Numbered from the stretch's first letter, positions 50,842-60,608 are shown. The stretch is 64,000 bases of DNA from Jejuia sp047345485 (GCF_047345485.1 NZ_JBLFEN010000003.1:424307-488306); one strand, 5' to 3'. Program-made: numbers and translations. Notes: generated by a model from the sequence alone, not told the origin.

Positions 50842-53400
50842 ATGGCTACACAGGTAAAAACACCTCTAGAACAACACGTATTTTCTCAAGAAGAAGCTTT
50901 TAAAGCATCACTTAAATATTTTAATAATGATGATTTAGCTGCTCGAGTATGGATTAATAAATATGCTTTAAAAGACGCAGCGGGAAACCTATTTGAGCAA
51001 ACGCCAAACGATATGCATAAGCGTATTGCAAAAGAAATTGCTAGAATTGAAAAAAAATATAAAAATCCACTTACCGAAGCCGAAGTTTTCGATTTAATAA
51101 AGGATTTTAAATATATAGTACCTCAAGGTAGCCCTATGGCTGGTATTGGTAATCCGTATCAAGTCGCATCTCTATCCAATTGTTTTGTTATTGGTAATGA
51201 TGGTGCTTCAGATTCTTATGGCGGTATCATGAAGATAGATCAAGAACAGGTTCAACTTATGAAACGTCGCGGTGGTGTTGGTCACGATTTATCACACATT
51301 CGCCCAAAAGGCTCTCAGGTTAAAAATTCAGCATTAACATCAACTGGCATTGTGCCATTTATGGAGCGCTATTCTAATTCAACCAGAGAAGTAGCACAAG
51401 ATGGAAGGCGAGGTGCTTTAATGCTTTCTATTTCAATAAATCATCCTGATGCTGAGGATTTTATAGATGCAAAATTAGAAGCAGGTAAAGTTACTGGGGC
51501 TAATGTATCTGTAAGAATTGATGATGATTTTATGCAGGCCGTAAAAGACAATTCAAAATACGTTCAAAAATATCCAATATTTAGTGCAGTGCCTAAGCTA
51601 ACACAAACTATAGATGCTAGTAGTGTTTGGAAAAAAATTGTACATAATGCATGGAAATCGGCTGAACCTGGTATTTTATTTTGGGATACTATTACCAAAG
51701 AGTCTATACCAGATTGTTATGCAGATTTAGGTTATAAAACCGTATCAACAAACCCTTGCGGAGAAATTCCCTTATGTCCTTATGATTCTTGTAGATTATT
51801 AGCCATCAATTTATTTTCTTATGTTGAAGCGCCTTTTACAGAAAATGCTCGTTTTGATTTTGAGTTATTTAAAACACATGTAGCTTATGCGCAACGTATC
51901 ATGGATGATATTATAGATTTAGAATTAGAGAAAATTGATGTCATTCTTAAAAAAATTGATGAAGACCCAGAGCAAGATGAGGTGAAAGCCGTAGAGCGAA
52001 ATTTATGGTTAAACATTAAACAAAAAGCAAGCGATGGTAGAAGAACAGGTATTGGTATTACTGCCGAGGGTGATATGCTTGCTGCTTTAGGATTAAAGTA
52101 TGGCAGTGAAACAGGTAATGCATTTTCTGTAGAGTTGCATAAAATAATTGCTATCGAGGCCTATCGAGGTTCAGTAAATTTAGCTAAAGAACGTGGTGCA
52201 TTTTCAATATTTGACGCTACTAGAGAAAAGGACAATCCGTTTATTAAACGATTAAAAGAGGCAGATAGTAAGTTGTATTATGACATGTTAGAACATGGGA
52301 GACGAAATATAGCTTTGTTAACTATAGCGCCAACAGGTACTACGAGTTTAATGACACAAACTACATCTGGTATAGAGCCTGTATTTCTACCAGTGTATAA
52401 AAGAAGACGAAAAGTAAACCCTAACGATAAAGATGTTCGCGTAGATTTTGTAGATGAGGTTGGAGATTCTTGGGAAGAATATGTGGTGTTTCATCATAAA
52501 TTTAAACAGTGGATGGCCGTAAACGGAATTGATACTTCTAAAAACTTTTCTCAAGATGAAATTGACGATTTAATTAAGCAATCGCCCTATTACGGTGCAA
52601 CGTCAAATGATGTAGATTGGTTGAGTAAAGTAAGTATGCAAGGAGCTATTCAAAAATGGGTAGATCATTCTATAAGTGTTACTATTAACTTGCCAAATGA
52701 TGTAAGTGAAGAATTAGTAGGTGATTTGTATGTAAAAGCTTGGGAAGTTGGTTGTAAAGGTGTTACCGTGTACCGAGATGGTTCTCGTTCTGGCGTCTTA
52801 ATTTCAAACGATGAAAAGAAAGAAGAAAGTACTGAACATACACTTACAGATTTTCCAAACAAACGTCCACAAATTTTGGAAGCAGATGTTGTTCGCTTTC
52901 AAAATAAAAAAGAAAAATGGATTGCTTTTATTGGTTTAGTTGATAATAAGCCCTACGAAATTTTTACAGGACTAGCCGATGATGAAGATGGTATTTTAAT
53001 ACCACGTTGGGTAAATACGGGCTTAATTATTAAAAATAGAAACGACGATGGTTCGTCTCGCTACGATTTTCAATACAAAAATACTAGAGGGTATAAAACA
53101 ACTATTGAAGGTTTATCGCATAAATTTAATCCAGAGTTTTGGAACTATGCAAAACTTATTTCTAGTACATTAAGGCATGGTATGCCTATTGATAAAATTG
53201 TAGATTTAATCAATAGTTTACAGCTAGATAGCGTATCGATTAATTCTTGGAAAAACGGCGTAGGTAGAGCCTTAAAACGATATATAGAAGATGGTACACA
53301 AGCCAAAGGGCAAGCCTGTACTAATTGTGGTTCTGGAAACGTAATTTACCAAGAAGGTTGTCTTACTTGCAAAGATTGTGGCTCTTCTAAATGTGGTTAA
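50842..53400 (+). CDS. nrdJ: Adenosylcobalamin-dependent ribonucleotide reductase (class II)
   Basis: An 852-residue enzyme. Signature blocks: GIGNPYQVASLSNCFVIGN with the conserved first cysteine, RRGGVGHDLSHIRPKG, STNPCGEIPLCPYDSCRLLAI-type active-site region (NPCGEIPLCPYDSC), and LTIAPTGTTSLMTQTTSGIEP. The C-terminus ends in a four-cysteine zinc-ribbon-like segment (CTNCGSGNVIYQEGC, CKDCGSSKC) that may shuttle reducing power. It makes deoxyribonucleotides independently of oxygen but needs vitamin B12. Single-gene unit. Confidence 0.93.
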   Translation: MATQVKTPLEQHVFSQEEAFKASLKYFNNDDLAARVWINKYALKDAAGNLFEQTPNDMHKRIAKEIARIEKKYKNPLTEAEVFDLIKDFKYIVPQGSPMAGIGNPYQVASLSNCFVIGNDGASDSYGGIMKIDQEQVQLMKRRGGVGHDLSHIRPKGSQVKNSALTSTGIVPFMERYSNSTREVAQDGRRGALMLSISINHPDAEDFIDAKLEAGKVTGANVSVRIDDDFMQAVKDNSKYVQKYPIFSAVPKLTQTIDASSVWKKIVHNAWKSAEPGILFWDTITKESIPDCYADLGYKTVSTNPCGEIPLCPYDSCRLLAINLFSYVEAPFTENARFDFELFKTHVAYAQRIMDDIIDLELEKIDVILKKIDEDPEQDEVKAVERNLWLNIKQKASDGRRTGIGITAEGDMLAALGLKYGSETGNAFSVELHKIIAIEAYRGSVNLAKERGAFSIFDATREKDNPFIKRLKEADSKLYYDMLEHGRRNIALLTIAPTGTTSLMTQTTSGIEPVFLPVYKRRRKVNPNDKDVRVDFVDEVGDSWEEYVVFHHKFKQWMAVNGIDTSKNFSQDEIDDLIKQSPYYGATSNDVDWLSKVSMQGAIQKWVDHSISVTINLPNDVSEELVGDLYVKAWEVGCKGVTVYRDGSRSGVLISNDEKKEESTEHTLTDFPNKRPQILEADVVRFQNKKEKWIAFIGLVDNKPYEIFTGLADDEDGILIPRWVNTGLIIKNRNDDGSSRYDFQYKNTRGYKTTIEGLSHKFNPEFWNYAKLISSTLRHGMPIDKIVDLINSLQLDSVSINSWKNGVGRALKRYIEDGTQAKGQACTNCGSGNVIYQEGCLTCKDCGSSKCG

Positions 53401-53424
53401 AATCTCGTTTAGCTAATTTTAATA

Positions 53425-53712
53425 CTATATAAAAACCTTTACTATTAAAAGAAAAGGTATACTAAGTAGTACATCTATCACAAAAAATAATACCAAGAGT
53501 TTTAATGTTGAAATCCCTAACTTTTTATAAAGTGTTAATTGCCGTTTAACAGTTGATTCGGTAATAAAAAACCATAGAATAATTACCAGAAACATTTTTA
53601 CTAGAAAGAGTGGTACAATTTCGAAACCTAAAAGCAAGAGTAAAAAATTTATACCACAAGACCATGAAAAGAATGGTTTGTAAAATAGAAGTATAGCAGA
53701 AAATTGTTGCAT
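53425..53712 (-). CDS. Small hydrophobic membrane protein of unknown function
   Basis: A 95-residue protein with three predicted transmembrane helices (about 15-35, 37-52 and 68-93) joined by a short basic loop (TVKRQLTLYKKLG). No known domain is recognised. It lies convergent to nrdJ and divergent from prfA, with no overlap to either. The hydrophobic pattern supports a real gene, but small AT-rich frames can look membrane-like, so certainty is moderate. Confidence 0.55.
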   Translation of the reverse strand: MQQFSAILLFYKPFFSWSCGINFLLLLLGFEIVPLFLVKMFLVIILWFFITESTVKRQLTLYKKLGISTLKLLVLFFVIDVLLSIPFLLIVKVFI

Positions 53713-53830
53713 AATACAGTTACTAACGTTTAAACAATAGTATTATTTTTATTTGTGTGGATAAGGTTTGATCTCAATCACTCAAAATTCATAAATTATC
53801 GTATTTTTGGTGACCAATTGATATAAGAAG

Positions 53831-54907
53831 ATGTTAGATAAGTTACAGATAATAAAGCAGCGTTTTGATGAGGTGAGTGATTTAATCATTCAACCAGATA
53901 TTATTTCTGATCAAAAACGATATGTGCAACTGACAAGAGAATATAAAGATTTGCGAATTTTAATGGATAAGCGTGAAGCCTACATTGAGTTTACAAATAA
54001 TTTAGCTGAAGCTGAAGAAATTATAGCCGATGGGAGTGATGCTGAAATGGTTGAAATGGCTAAAATGCAATACGACGAAGCTAAACAGGGAATTCCACTT
54101 CTTGAAGAAGAAATAAAAGTACTGCTTATTCCTAAAGATCCAGAAGATGCTAAAAATGCAGTAGTAGAGTTACGTGCGGGAACAGGAGGAGATGAAGCTA
54201 GTATTTTTGCAGGTGATTTATTTAGAATGTATACCAAATATTGCGAAGGTAAAGGGTGGAGCGTAAGTACTGTAGATTTTAGTGAAGGTACTAATGGTGG
54301 TTTTAAAGAAATACAATTTGAAGTTTCTGGTGCTGATGTTTATGGTACTTTAAAGTTTGAAGCTGGTGTGCATCGTGTGCAACGTGTGCCGCAAACCGAA
54401 ACTCAGGGGCGTGTACATACAAGTGCAGCAACCGTTATGGTGTTTCCCGAAGCAGAAGAGTTTGATGTGGAAATCGATCCAAAAGATGTGCGTATAGACT
54501 ACTTTTGTTCTTCTGGTCCTGGTGGTCAATCTGTAAATACAACATATTCTGCTGTTAGACTAACTCACGAGCCTACGGGTTTGGTGGCACAGTGTCAAGA
54601 TCAAAAATCGCAACATAAAAATAAAGAAAAGGCATTTAAAGTATTACGTTCTCGTTTGTATGATAGAGAACTTGAAATTAAAAATGCCGCAGATGCTGAA
54701 AAACGTGGAAGCATGGTGTCTTCTGGTGATAGAAGTGCTAAAATTAGAACCTATAACTACCCGCAAGGTCGTGTAACAGACCATAGAATAGGATTAACGC
54801 TTTACGATTTATCAAATATCGTAAATGGCGACATTCAAAAAATCATTGATGAATTACAATTAGCTGAAAACACTGAAAAGTTAAAGGCTAGTGATGAGAC
54901 TATATAA
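53831..54907 (+). CDS. prfA: Peptide chain release factor 1
   Basis: A 358-residue class I release factor. The catalytic GGQ is at 231-233 (SSGPGGQSVNTTYSAVRLTH), and the codon-recognition motif is P-Q-T at 187-189 (RVPQTETQGRVHTSAATV), the P-x-T form typical of RF1, which reads UAA and UAG. A TAnnTTTG element (TATTTTTG, 53802-53809) lies 21 bases upstream. It precedes a signal-peptidase-like gene and pyrF in what seems one transcript. Confidence 0.94.
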   Translation: MLDKLQIIKQRFDEVSDLIIQPDIISDQKRYVQLTREYKDLRILMDKREAYIEFTNNLAEAEEIIADGSDAEMVEMAKMQYDEAKQGIPLLEEEIKVLLIPKDPEDAKNAVVELRAGTGGDEASIFAGDLFRMYTKYCEGKGWSVSTVDFSEGTNGGFKEIQFEVSGADVYGTLKFEAGVHRVQRVPQTETQGRVHTSAATVMVFPEAEEFDVEIDPKDVRIDYFCSSGPGGQSVNTTYSAVRLTHEPTGLVAQCQDQKSQHKNKEKAFKVLRSRLYDRELEIKNAADAEKRGSMVSSGDRSAKIRTYNYPQGRVTDHRIGLTLYDLSNIVNGDIQKIIDELQLAENTEKLKASDETI

Positions 54908-54928
54908 TTTGTTATTGGTTGAAGCAAA

Positions 54929-55600
54929 ATGAATAAAGGTTTACGAAATTTTTTGATTGTAATATTTTCATTATTTATCTTTCTTAAATTAACAGGAATG
55001 TTTACTTATTATAATGTTCCGTCCTCTTCGAATGAACCAAATTTACCAACAAACTGTTATATTTTTGGCTCTAATCTTTTGAAACCAAAAAGAAATGATT
55101 TTGCTTATTTTAAATTCTCAGATAGCCTTGATGGATACACAATAGTAAAGCGTTTAATAGCATTACCAGGTGATAGACTAGAATGTAAAAAAGGAAACTA
55201 TTTTGTTAATGAGAAAAATGTTGATAAAGATTTAAATTTAAGATTTTCATATGTTATTGATAATGTGTCATTTGGTCAGTTAAAACCTTTTTTTGAAGGT
55301 GACGATGGTTTTGAGTATTATCCAATTTCCAAAGATTCGATTTTTACTTTTTTAGATAATGATTTTGTTTCAAAATTTCCTCTTAAGCTGAAGAGACATG
55401 TCTCCACAGAAAAAAGCAACTTATTTAAAGGTATTTTTTCAAAAAGTAAGACTTGGGATTTAAATAATTTTGGACCAATTACGATACCAGAAGGGAAGTA
55501 TTTTTTTTCTGGAGATAATCGAGAAAATTCAATAGATTCTAGATATCGTGGTTTTGTAGATGAAAAAGAAATAAAAGGAACTTTATTATTTAAATTGTAA
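54929..55600 (+). CDS. Divergent signal peptidase I family protein
   Basis: A 223-residue S26 family protein with one N-terminal membrane helix (about 6-26). The nucleophile region reads VPSSSNEPNLPTN (usual P-S-x-S-M-x-P-T), so the Ser is kept although the following Met is Asn. The general-base Lys is in TIVKRLIALPGD, and the family's SGDNRxNSxDSR box is intact (SGDNRENSIDSR). It probably cleaves signal peptides, but its divergence suggests a specialised substrate range. It lies between prfA (21 bases) and pyrF (no gap). Confidence 0.83.
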   Translation: MNKGLRNFLIVIFSLFIFLKLTGMFTYYNVPSSSNEPNLPTNCYIFGSNLLKPKRNDFAYFKFSDSLDGYTIVKRLIALPGDRLECKKGNYFVNEKNVDKDLNLRFSYVIDNVSFGQLKPFFEGDDGFEYYPISKDSIFTFLDNDFVSKFPLKLKRHVSTEKSNLFKGIFSKSKTWDLNNFGPITIPEGKYFFSGDNRENSIDSRYRGFVDEKEIKGTLLFKL

Positions 55601-56425
55601 ATGAAAACAACACAGCTTATTTCAGAAATCAAAAGAAAACAATCCTTTTTATGTATTGGATTGGATGTAGATTTAAACAAAATTCCAAAACATCTTTTAA
55701 AAGAAGACGACCCTATTTTTTCATTTAATAAAGCTATTATTGATGCAACACATCATCTATGTGTAGCGTATAAACCTAATACAGCGTTTTATGAAGCTTA
55801 TGGTATTAAAGGATGGAAAGCTTTAGAAAAAACAATTACTTATTTAAACGAAAACCATCCAGAAATTTTTACCATTGCAGATGCTAAACGAGGCGATATT
55901 GGCAATACAAGTACCATGTATGCTAAAGCTTTTTTTGAGGATTTAGCGTTTGATGCTGTTACTGTAGCTCCATATATGGGAAAAGATTCTGTAGAACCAT
56001 TTTTGGCCTTTAACGACAAGCATACCATTATGTTGGCATTAACGTCTAACCAAGGTGCATTTGATTTTCAAACAAAAACCATTGATGGTAAAGAAGTTTA
56101 TAAGCACGTTTTAGAAACCTCAAAGTCTTGGACAAACTCACAAAATTTAATGTATGTTGTTGGTGCCACTAAAGCTGAATATCTAGCAGACATTCGTAAT
56201 ATAATTCCAGATAGTTTTTTATTGGTTCCAGGTGTTGGTGCTCAAGGCGGTAATCTTCAAGAGGTATGTAAGTATGGAATGAATACTTCTGTTGGCTTAT
56301 TAATAAATTCATCTAGAGGTATAATTTATGCCTCTAATGGTGAGGATTTTGCAGCTGCAGCAGCTGTAAAAGCTTCAAGTTTAAGAGATGAAATGGCAGA
56401 TGCTTTAGCTCAATTTAAAATATAA
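55601..56425 (+). CDS. pyrF: Orotidine 5'-phosphate decarboxylase
   Basis: A 274-residue enzyme of the longer PyrF (type 2) group. The catalytic triad region is DAKRGDIGNTS (about 94-104), preceded by FCIGLDVD-like LCIGLDVDLNKIP and AYKPNTAFYE, with the phosphate-binding VPGVGAQGG near 210. It decarboxylates OMP to UMP. The start codon follows the previous stop directly. Pairing with prfA is common in Bacteroidetes. Confidence 0.94.
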   Translation: MKTTQLISEIKRKQSFLCIGLDVDLNKIPKHLLKEDDPIFSFNKAIIDATHHLCVAYKPNTAFYEAYGIKGWKALEKTITYLNENHPEIFTIADAKRGDIGNTSTMYAKAFFEDLAFDAVTVAPYMGKDSVEPFLAFNDKHTIMLALTSNQGAFDFQTKTIDGKEVYKHVLETSKSWTNSQNLMYVVGATKAEYLADIRNIIPDSFLLVPGVGAQGGNLQEVCKYGMNTSVGLLINSSRGIIYASNGEDFAAAAAVKASSLRDEMADALAQFKI

Positions 56426-56449
56426 AAGTATTACTAACTTATTATAAAC

Positions 56450-56484
56450 AAAAAAGAGACTTCAATTAAGAGTCTCTTTTTTTT
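56450..56484. terminator. Bidirectional terminator between pyrF and SLC13 permease
   Basis: AAAAAAGAGACT pairs with AGTCTCTTTTTT around a TCAATTAAG loop, with A runs on one side and T runs on the other. It lies between convergent genes and can serve both. Confidence 0.85.
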
Positions 56485-56501
56485 ATCTAAAATTAAAATA
56501 T

Positions 56502-58343
56502 TTAAAAAGGCCAAATAATGGGCACAAGTACAAGTGAAATAATAAAAAACATAAGTAATAAAGGAGCGCCAACTTTTAAGTAATCCATAAATTTATATCC
56601 TCCAGCAGACATTACCATTGCATTTGTTGTAGTACCAACTGGTGTTAAAAATGCTGTAGATGCACTTATAGCAACCACTATCATAAAAGGCTCTGGTGAT
56701 AGGTTTAAAGATGTTGCTGCAAGTATTGCTATAGGCGCCATAAGTACTGCAGTTGCAGAGTTGTTTATAACTTGACTAAACGTAGTAGTAAGTAAAAATA
56801 TACCACCTAACAGCATTACAGGAGAAATAGATCCTAAATAGGTAACAAGCGCATTTGCAACAAGTTCTGCAGTTCCTGTTTTTTGTAACGCAATACCCAT
56901 AGGTATCATAGCTGCAATCATCACAACACTTGTCCAACTTATACCTTTATAAGCTTTTGACATTGGGATACATCCAGTTAATAAAACAATACCACCACAA
57001 ATTAATGCAGCTATAGAACCTGGTACTACTTTAAATACAAGCAGTCCAATCATTAAAAGTAATGCACCTAAGGCTATATAAGATTTAGAGTTTAAACTAT
57101 CAATATTTTTAGCCATTCCTTCAGGGCTACCACAAATTACTAAGTTATCATGTTGCTTCTTAAGATCTTCGATACTTTCCCAAGTACCACGTAATAAAAA
57201 TGAATCACCTACCTTTATTTTTATCTCTTTACTTGTAAGTGGTTTATTGTTTCTAGATGCAGCTAGTAATTGAATACCATAACGACTAAAATAGTCTCCT
57301 AATTTATAGGTTCTACCTACTAACATAGAATTTGGGTTTACAATAACCTCTGTCATACCAACTTCTTGATTTATAAGGTTATTTTTAAGTTCGTCTGTAA
57401 CTGGTTCTAACGGTAAAAGACCAAGTCTAAATGTAATCATGAGTTTGTTGATAGCTTCTGTATCTCCCTTTACTGTGATAATATCGTGATAATTAAACAT
57501 GGTTTTATTGTTAGGGAATTCTACAAACTGCGGGATACCTTTTAGTGGATTTGGGTGTCTTCTTTTTAATCTTAAAATAGAAATATTGTACTCTTTTTCA
57601 AAATTCCAGAGACCAAAATGTGTGTCTAAAAGTGGAGAAACCGAACGCACACGTAATCTATAATAATCACCATCTATCTTGTAAGCCTCAATCCATTTAT
57701 GAAATGTTGTTTCTATATCCACAGGTTTATTATTCGTTTTATTTTTAGGCAGTAACCGATAGCCTATAAATCTAAAATAAAGTAAAGCTACTATTAATAG
57801 AGGCAAACCTATTAATGCAAATTCAAAAAATGAAAATCCTTCATATCCAGCTTCAATAAGTGCATTACTCGAAATAATATTTGGAGGTGTACCTGTTAAT
57901 GTTAATAGACCTCCTGTATTAGAGCCGAAAGCAACAGGCATTAACATTTTAGATGGTAGCGTACCAATACTCCAAGCAGATGCTATTGTTAAAGGCATTA
58001 ATGTAGCTACTGTACCCGTATTACTCACAAAACCTGATAACACTCCAGATCCTAGAGAGACTATAACCAACAGTTTAGTTACACTTTTACCAGCCCATTG
58101 TACAAACTTTTTACCTGCAAGTGCTGTCCAGCCTGTTTGAGATAGTCCTTCACCAATAATAAATAGTGCAGCAATCATAATTACTGTAGGGTTACTAAAT
58201 CCGCTTAAAGTTTCTTTAGCATCTAAGATTCCAGTTAAAAACAGACTTATCATTGATAAAAGTGCAACAATGTCTGGTGTAAATTTTCCCCAAACAAATA
58301 ATGCTATTGTAATTACTAATATAGTAAGCATTAAGTATATCAT
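56502..58343 (-). CDS. SLC13/DASS family permease with RCK-type domains
   Basis: A 613-residue membrane protein. Two halves of about 5-6 helices flank a cytoplasmic part (about 205-400) with two TrkA_C-like domains (NPLKGIPQFVEFPNNKTMFN, SFLLRGTWESIEDLK). Family motifs include FVSNTGTVATLMPL, FGSNTGGLLTLTGTPPN and VINNSATAVLMAP. It probably imports a dicarboxylate or sulfate with sodium; the substrate cannot be set from sequence. Single-gene unit. Confidence 0.85.
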   Translation of the reverse strand: MIYLMLTILVITIALFVWGKFTPDIVALLSMISLFLTGILDAKETLSGFSNPTVIMIAALFIIGEGLSQTGWTALAGKKFVQWAGKSVTKLLVIVSLGSGVLSGFVSNTGTVATLMPLTIASAWSIGTLPSKMLMPVAFGSNTGGLLTLTGTPPNIISSNALIEAGYEGFSFFEFALIGLPLLIVALLYFRFIGYRLLPKNKTNNKPVDIETTFHKWIEAYKIDGDYYRLRVRSVSPLLDTHFGLWNFEKEYNISILRLKRRHPNPLKGIPQFVEFPNNKTMFNYHDIITVKGDTEAINKLMITFRLGLLPLEPVTDELKNNLINQEVGMTEVIVNPNSMLVGRTYKLGDYFSRYGIQLLAASRNNKPLTSKEIKIKVGDSFLLRGTWESIEDLKKQHDNLVICGSPEGMAKNIDSLNSKSYIALGALLLMIGLLVFKVVPGSIAALICGGIVLLTGCIPMSKAYKGISWTSVVMIAAMIPMGIALQKTGTAELVANALVTYLGSISPVMLLGGIFLLTTTFSQVINNSATAVLMAPIAILAATSLNLSPEPFMIVVAISASTAFLTPVGTTTNAMVMSAGGYKFMDYLKVGAPLLLMFFIISLVLVPIIWPF

Positions 58344-58647
58344 AATTTATAGTATTAACTATTATTAATTCTTATAGTGTAAAATTACCTCAGTGTATGA
58401 TTAATTATCATGATTAATATCATGCTTTTTTTCGTTAGGTTAATTTTTACAATATTGATGATTTTTTATTCTGAAAATTAAATAAATATTAAACGAAAAC
58501 GCTTTCGTAATACAAGTTTGCTAAATAAATTTGTAATTTTAATGAAAACTAGAATGTATTATTTTCAAAAGTGCTTATTTTTTTAAAATAAAGTAGCTAT
58601 GTTTATTTTTTTACGACCAAAGGAGTTATTAATTATTTATAAAATAT
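58344..58647. other. Divergent intergenic region with tandem TGAT-ATCA palindromes
   Basis: No gene. TGATTAATTATCA (58398-58410) and TGATTAATATCA (58411-58422) are adjacent palindromic sites; the second has the TGAT-N4-ATCA layout of an FNR-type box. They are about 55-80 bases before the permease start. CGAAAACGCTTTCG (58494-58507) is a near-palindrome resembling LacI-type operators. TAAATTTG at 58526-58533 fits TAnnTTTG but is 114 bases before the bshB1 start. Confidence 0.45.
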
Positions 58648-59367
58648 ATGAAGTTAGATATTCTTGCTGTTGGTGCACATCCCGACGATGTTGAATTAGG
58701 TTGCGGTGGTACAGTTGCTAAAGAAGTAGCCAATGGAAAAAAAGTAGGTATTATAGACTTAACCAAAGGAGAGTTAGGTACTAGAGGAACAGCCGAAACG
58801 CGGAAAGTAGAAGCAAAAAATGCCGCAGATATTTTAGGTGTGTCAGTTAGAATAAATATGGGTTTTGCTGATGGTTTTTTTGTCAATGATAAAATACATC
58901 AGTTAGCGTTAATTAAAAAAATTAGAACTTATAAACCAGAAATAGTGTTATGTAATGCTATTGATGATAGGCATATTGATCATGCAAAAGGAAGTAAATT
59001 AACTAGTGATGCTTGTTTTTTAAGTGGTTTAATAAAGATTGAAACAAAAGATGAAGATGGTAACACTCAAAAACCGTGGCGGCCAAAGCACATATACCAT
59101 TATATACAATGGAAAAATTTAGAGCCAGATATCGTCACAGATATATCTGGATATATAGATATTAAAATGAAAGCTGTATTAGCCTATGAAACACAGTTTT
59201 TTAGCGAGAAAAGTAAAGAACCAGAAACACCAATATCCAGTAAAAACTTTACAGACAGTATTATATATAGAGCTAGAGATTTAGGACGCCTAATAGGAGT
59301 GAAGGCAGCAGAAGGTTTTACAGTAGAACGTTATCCTGCAGTTGATAGTTTGTTTGACTTGAAGTAG
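58648..59367 (+). CDS. bshB1: Bacillithiol biosynthesis deacetylase BshB1
   Basis: A 239-residue zinc-dependent deacetylase of the PIG-L/LmbE family. The metal-binding motif AHPDDVELGCGG is at about 9-20, followed by DLTKGELGTRGTAETR, the BshB1 signature. A second ligand region reads DDRHIDHAKGS. It removes the acetyl group from GlcNAc-malate in bacillithiol synthesis. The other bsh genes are not in the window. Confidence 0.93.
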   Translation: MKLDILAVGAHPDDVELGCGGTVAKEVANGKKVGIIDLTKGELGTRGTAETRKVEAKNAADILGVSVRINMGFADGFFVNDKIHQLALIKKIRTYKPEIVLCNAIDDRHIDHAKGSKLTSDACFLSGLIKIETKDEDGNTQKPWRPKHIYHYIQWKNLEPDIVTDISGYIDIKMKAVLAYETQFFSEKSKEPETPISSKNFTDSIIYRARDLGRLIGVKAAEGFTVERYPAVDSLFDLK

Positions 59368-59401
59368 TTACGTTTTTGCACTTAAATTATTAAAAAAAGT
59401 C

Positions 59402-59433
59402 TTTGTAGATAACATCGAAAACATTTACATTTG
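59402..59433 (+). promoter_or_regulatory. Promoter of tRNA-His
   Basis: TTTG at 59402-59405 and TACATTTG at 59426-59433 are separated by exactly 20 bases, the best match in the window to the Bacteroidetes promoter consensus (TTTG-N19-21-TAnnTTTG). The tRNA starts 27 bases further on. Confidence 0.85.
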
Positions 59434-59460
59434 CACACGCATTACAAAATGCTGTTACAC

Positions 59461-59535
59461 GGTGGTTGTAGCTCAGTTGGTTAGAGCATTGGTTTGTGGT
59501 ACCAAGGGTCGCCGGTTCGAATCCGGTCTTCCACC
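59461..59535 (+). tRNA. tRNA-His (anticodon GTG)
   Basis: The cloverleaf folds with D-stem GCTC/GAGC, anticodon stem TTGGT/ACCAA with loop TTGTGGT (anticodon GTG), and T-stem GCCGG/CCGGT around TTCGAAT. The extra 5' G at 59461 opposite C at 59535 fits histidine tRNA. In the acceptor stem positions 5 and 6 (T, T at 59466-59467) face T and T (59529-59530), giving two adjacent U-U mismatches. CCA is not encoded. Confidence 0.93.
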
Positions 59536-59541
59536 CAAAAT

Positions 59542-59574
59542 AAAAGCCTTTCAAGAAATTGAAAGGCTTTTTTT
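59542..59574. terminator. Bidirectional terminator between tRNA-His and M28 peptidase gene
   Basis: AAAAGCCTTTCAA pairs with TTGAAAGGCTTTT around a GAAA tetraloop, followed by more T residues. It ends the tRNA transcript and can end the convergent peptidase transcript. Confidence 0.88.
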
Positions 59575-59600
59575 GTATAGTTTTTTTAAAGTGATTTTTA

Positions 59601-60608
59601 TTAATCTACCTTAATTCTTTCCTCTCTATTAGCTAATTCCCAAGCTGTATAGAAAATAAGTCGTGCACGTGTTTCTAAAAAATCGTAATTAATTTTATCT
59701 GCCGTATCACTTGGTTTATGATAATCATCGTGTACACCATTAAAATAAAATATTACAGGAATATTATGTTTTGCAAAGTTATAATGATCAGATCTGTAAT
59801 AATACCGATTAGGATCATTTTCATCATTAAAACTGTAATCAAAATCTAAATTAACAGTAGCTTTATTAATAGAATCTGATATTGCATGTAACTCTTTACT
59901 TAACCTATCAGAACCTATTAAATATAAATAATTAGGTTTTTCTTCGTGTTTTTTATCTACACGTCCTATCATATCAATATTTAAATTAGCTACAGTTTTT
60001 TTCAATGGGAAAATAGGATCTTCATCTGTATAATATCTTGACCCAAGTAAACCTATTTCCTCACCAGTTACATGTAGAAACACAACGGTTCTTTTTGGAC
60101 TATAGCCATCTTTTTCAGCTGCTTTAAAGGCTTCTGCAATTTCTAAAATTCCTACTGTACCAGAGCCATCATCGTCTGCACCATTATTGATATCACCGCT
60201 TCCTGAGATACCAATATGATCTAAATGCGCTGAAATTATTATAACTTCATCTGGTTTTTCATCGCCTTCAATATAAGCGATTACATTTTCAGAGTCATTA
60301 GTTGCTCTCCCATTAAAATAGTTAGCAGGAATTTCTTGAAAATAGTTACCATCTGAAATTGGTGAAGGTATATTGTTTGCTAAATAACTAGCTTTAATAA
60401 AATTTACAGCTTTCTTTTGTCCTGCTTCTCCTGTTTGTCTGCCTTCAAATTCATCAGAAGCATAAGTATAAAGCATTTTTTTTAATTCGCTAGCTGTGAT
60501 TGTTTTTGCGTAAGTTTCAGGATTAGCAATTTTTTTTAAACTTTTTTTAGAGCTATTACACCCCAGTAATATTAGTGTCGTAATTAGCGAGATAATTTTC
60601 TTTTTCAT
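59601..60608 (-). CDS. M28 family zinc peptidase, lipoprotein
   Basis: A 335-residue protein with a lipoprotein signal (LITTLILLGCNSS, Cys at about 17). The M28 aminopeptidase core has the metal ligands in ISAHLDHIG, NGADDDGSGTVG, HVTGEEIGLLGS and NIDMIG, with YYYRSDHYNFAKHNIPVI near the end. It should be a periplasmic or outer-membrane-attached aminopeptidase. It is a close paralogue of the gene 15 bases upstream (60624-61673), probably a tandem duplicate in one operon. Confidence 0.88.
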   Translation of the reverse strand: MKKKIISLITTLILLGCNSSKKSLKKIANPETYAKTITASELKKMLYTYASDEFEGRQTGEAGQKKAVNFIKASYLANNIPSPISDGNYFQEIPANYFNGRATNDSENVIAYIEGDEKPDEVIIISAHLDHIGISGSGDINNGADDDGSGTVGILEIAEAFKAAEKDGYSPKRTVVFLHVTGEEIGLLGSRYYTDEDPIFPLKKTVANLNIDMIGRVDKKHEEKPNYLYLIGSDRLSKELHAISDSINKATVNLDFDYSFNDENDPNRYYYRSDHYNFAKHNIPVIFYFNGVHDDYHKPSDTADKINYDFLETRARLIFYTAWELANREERIKVD

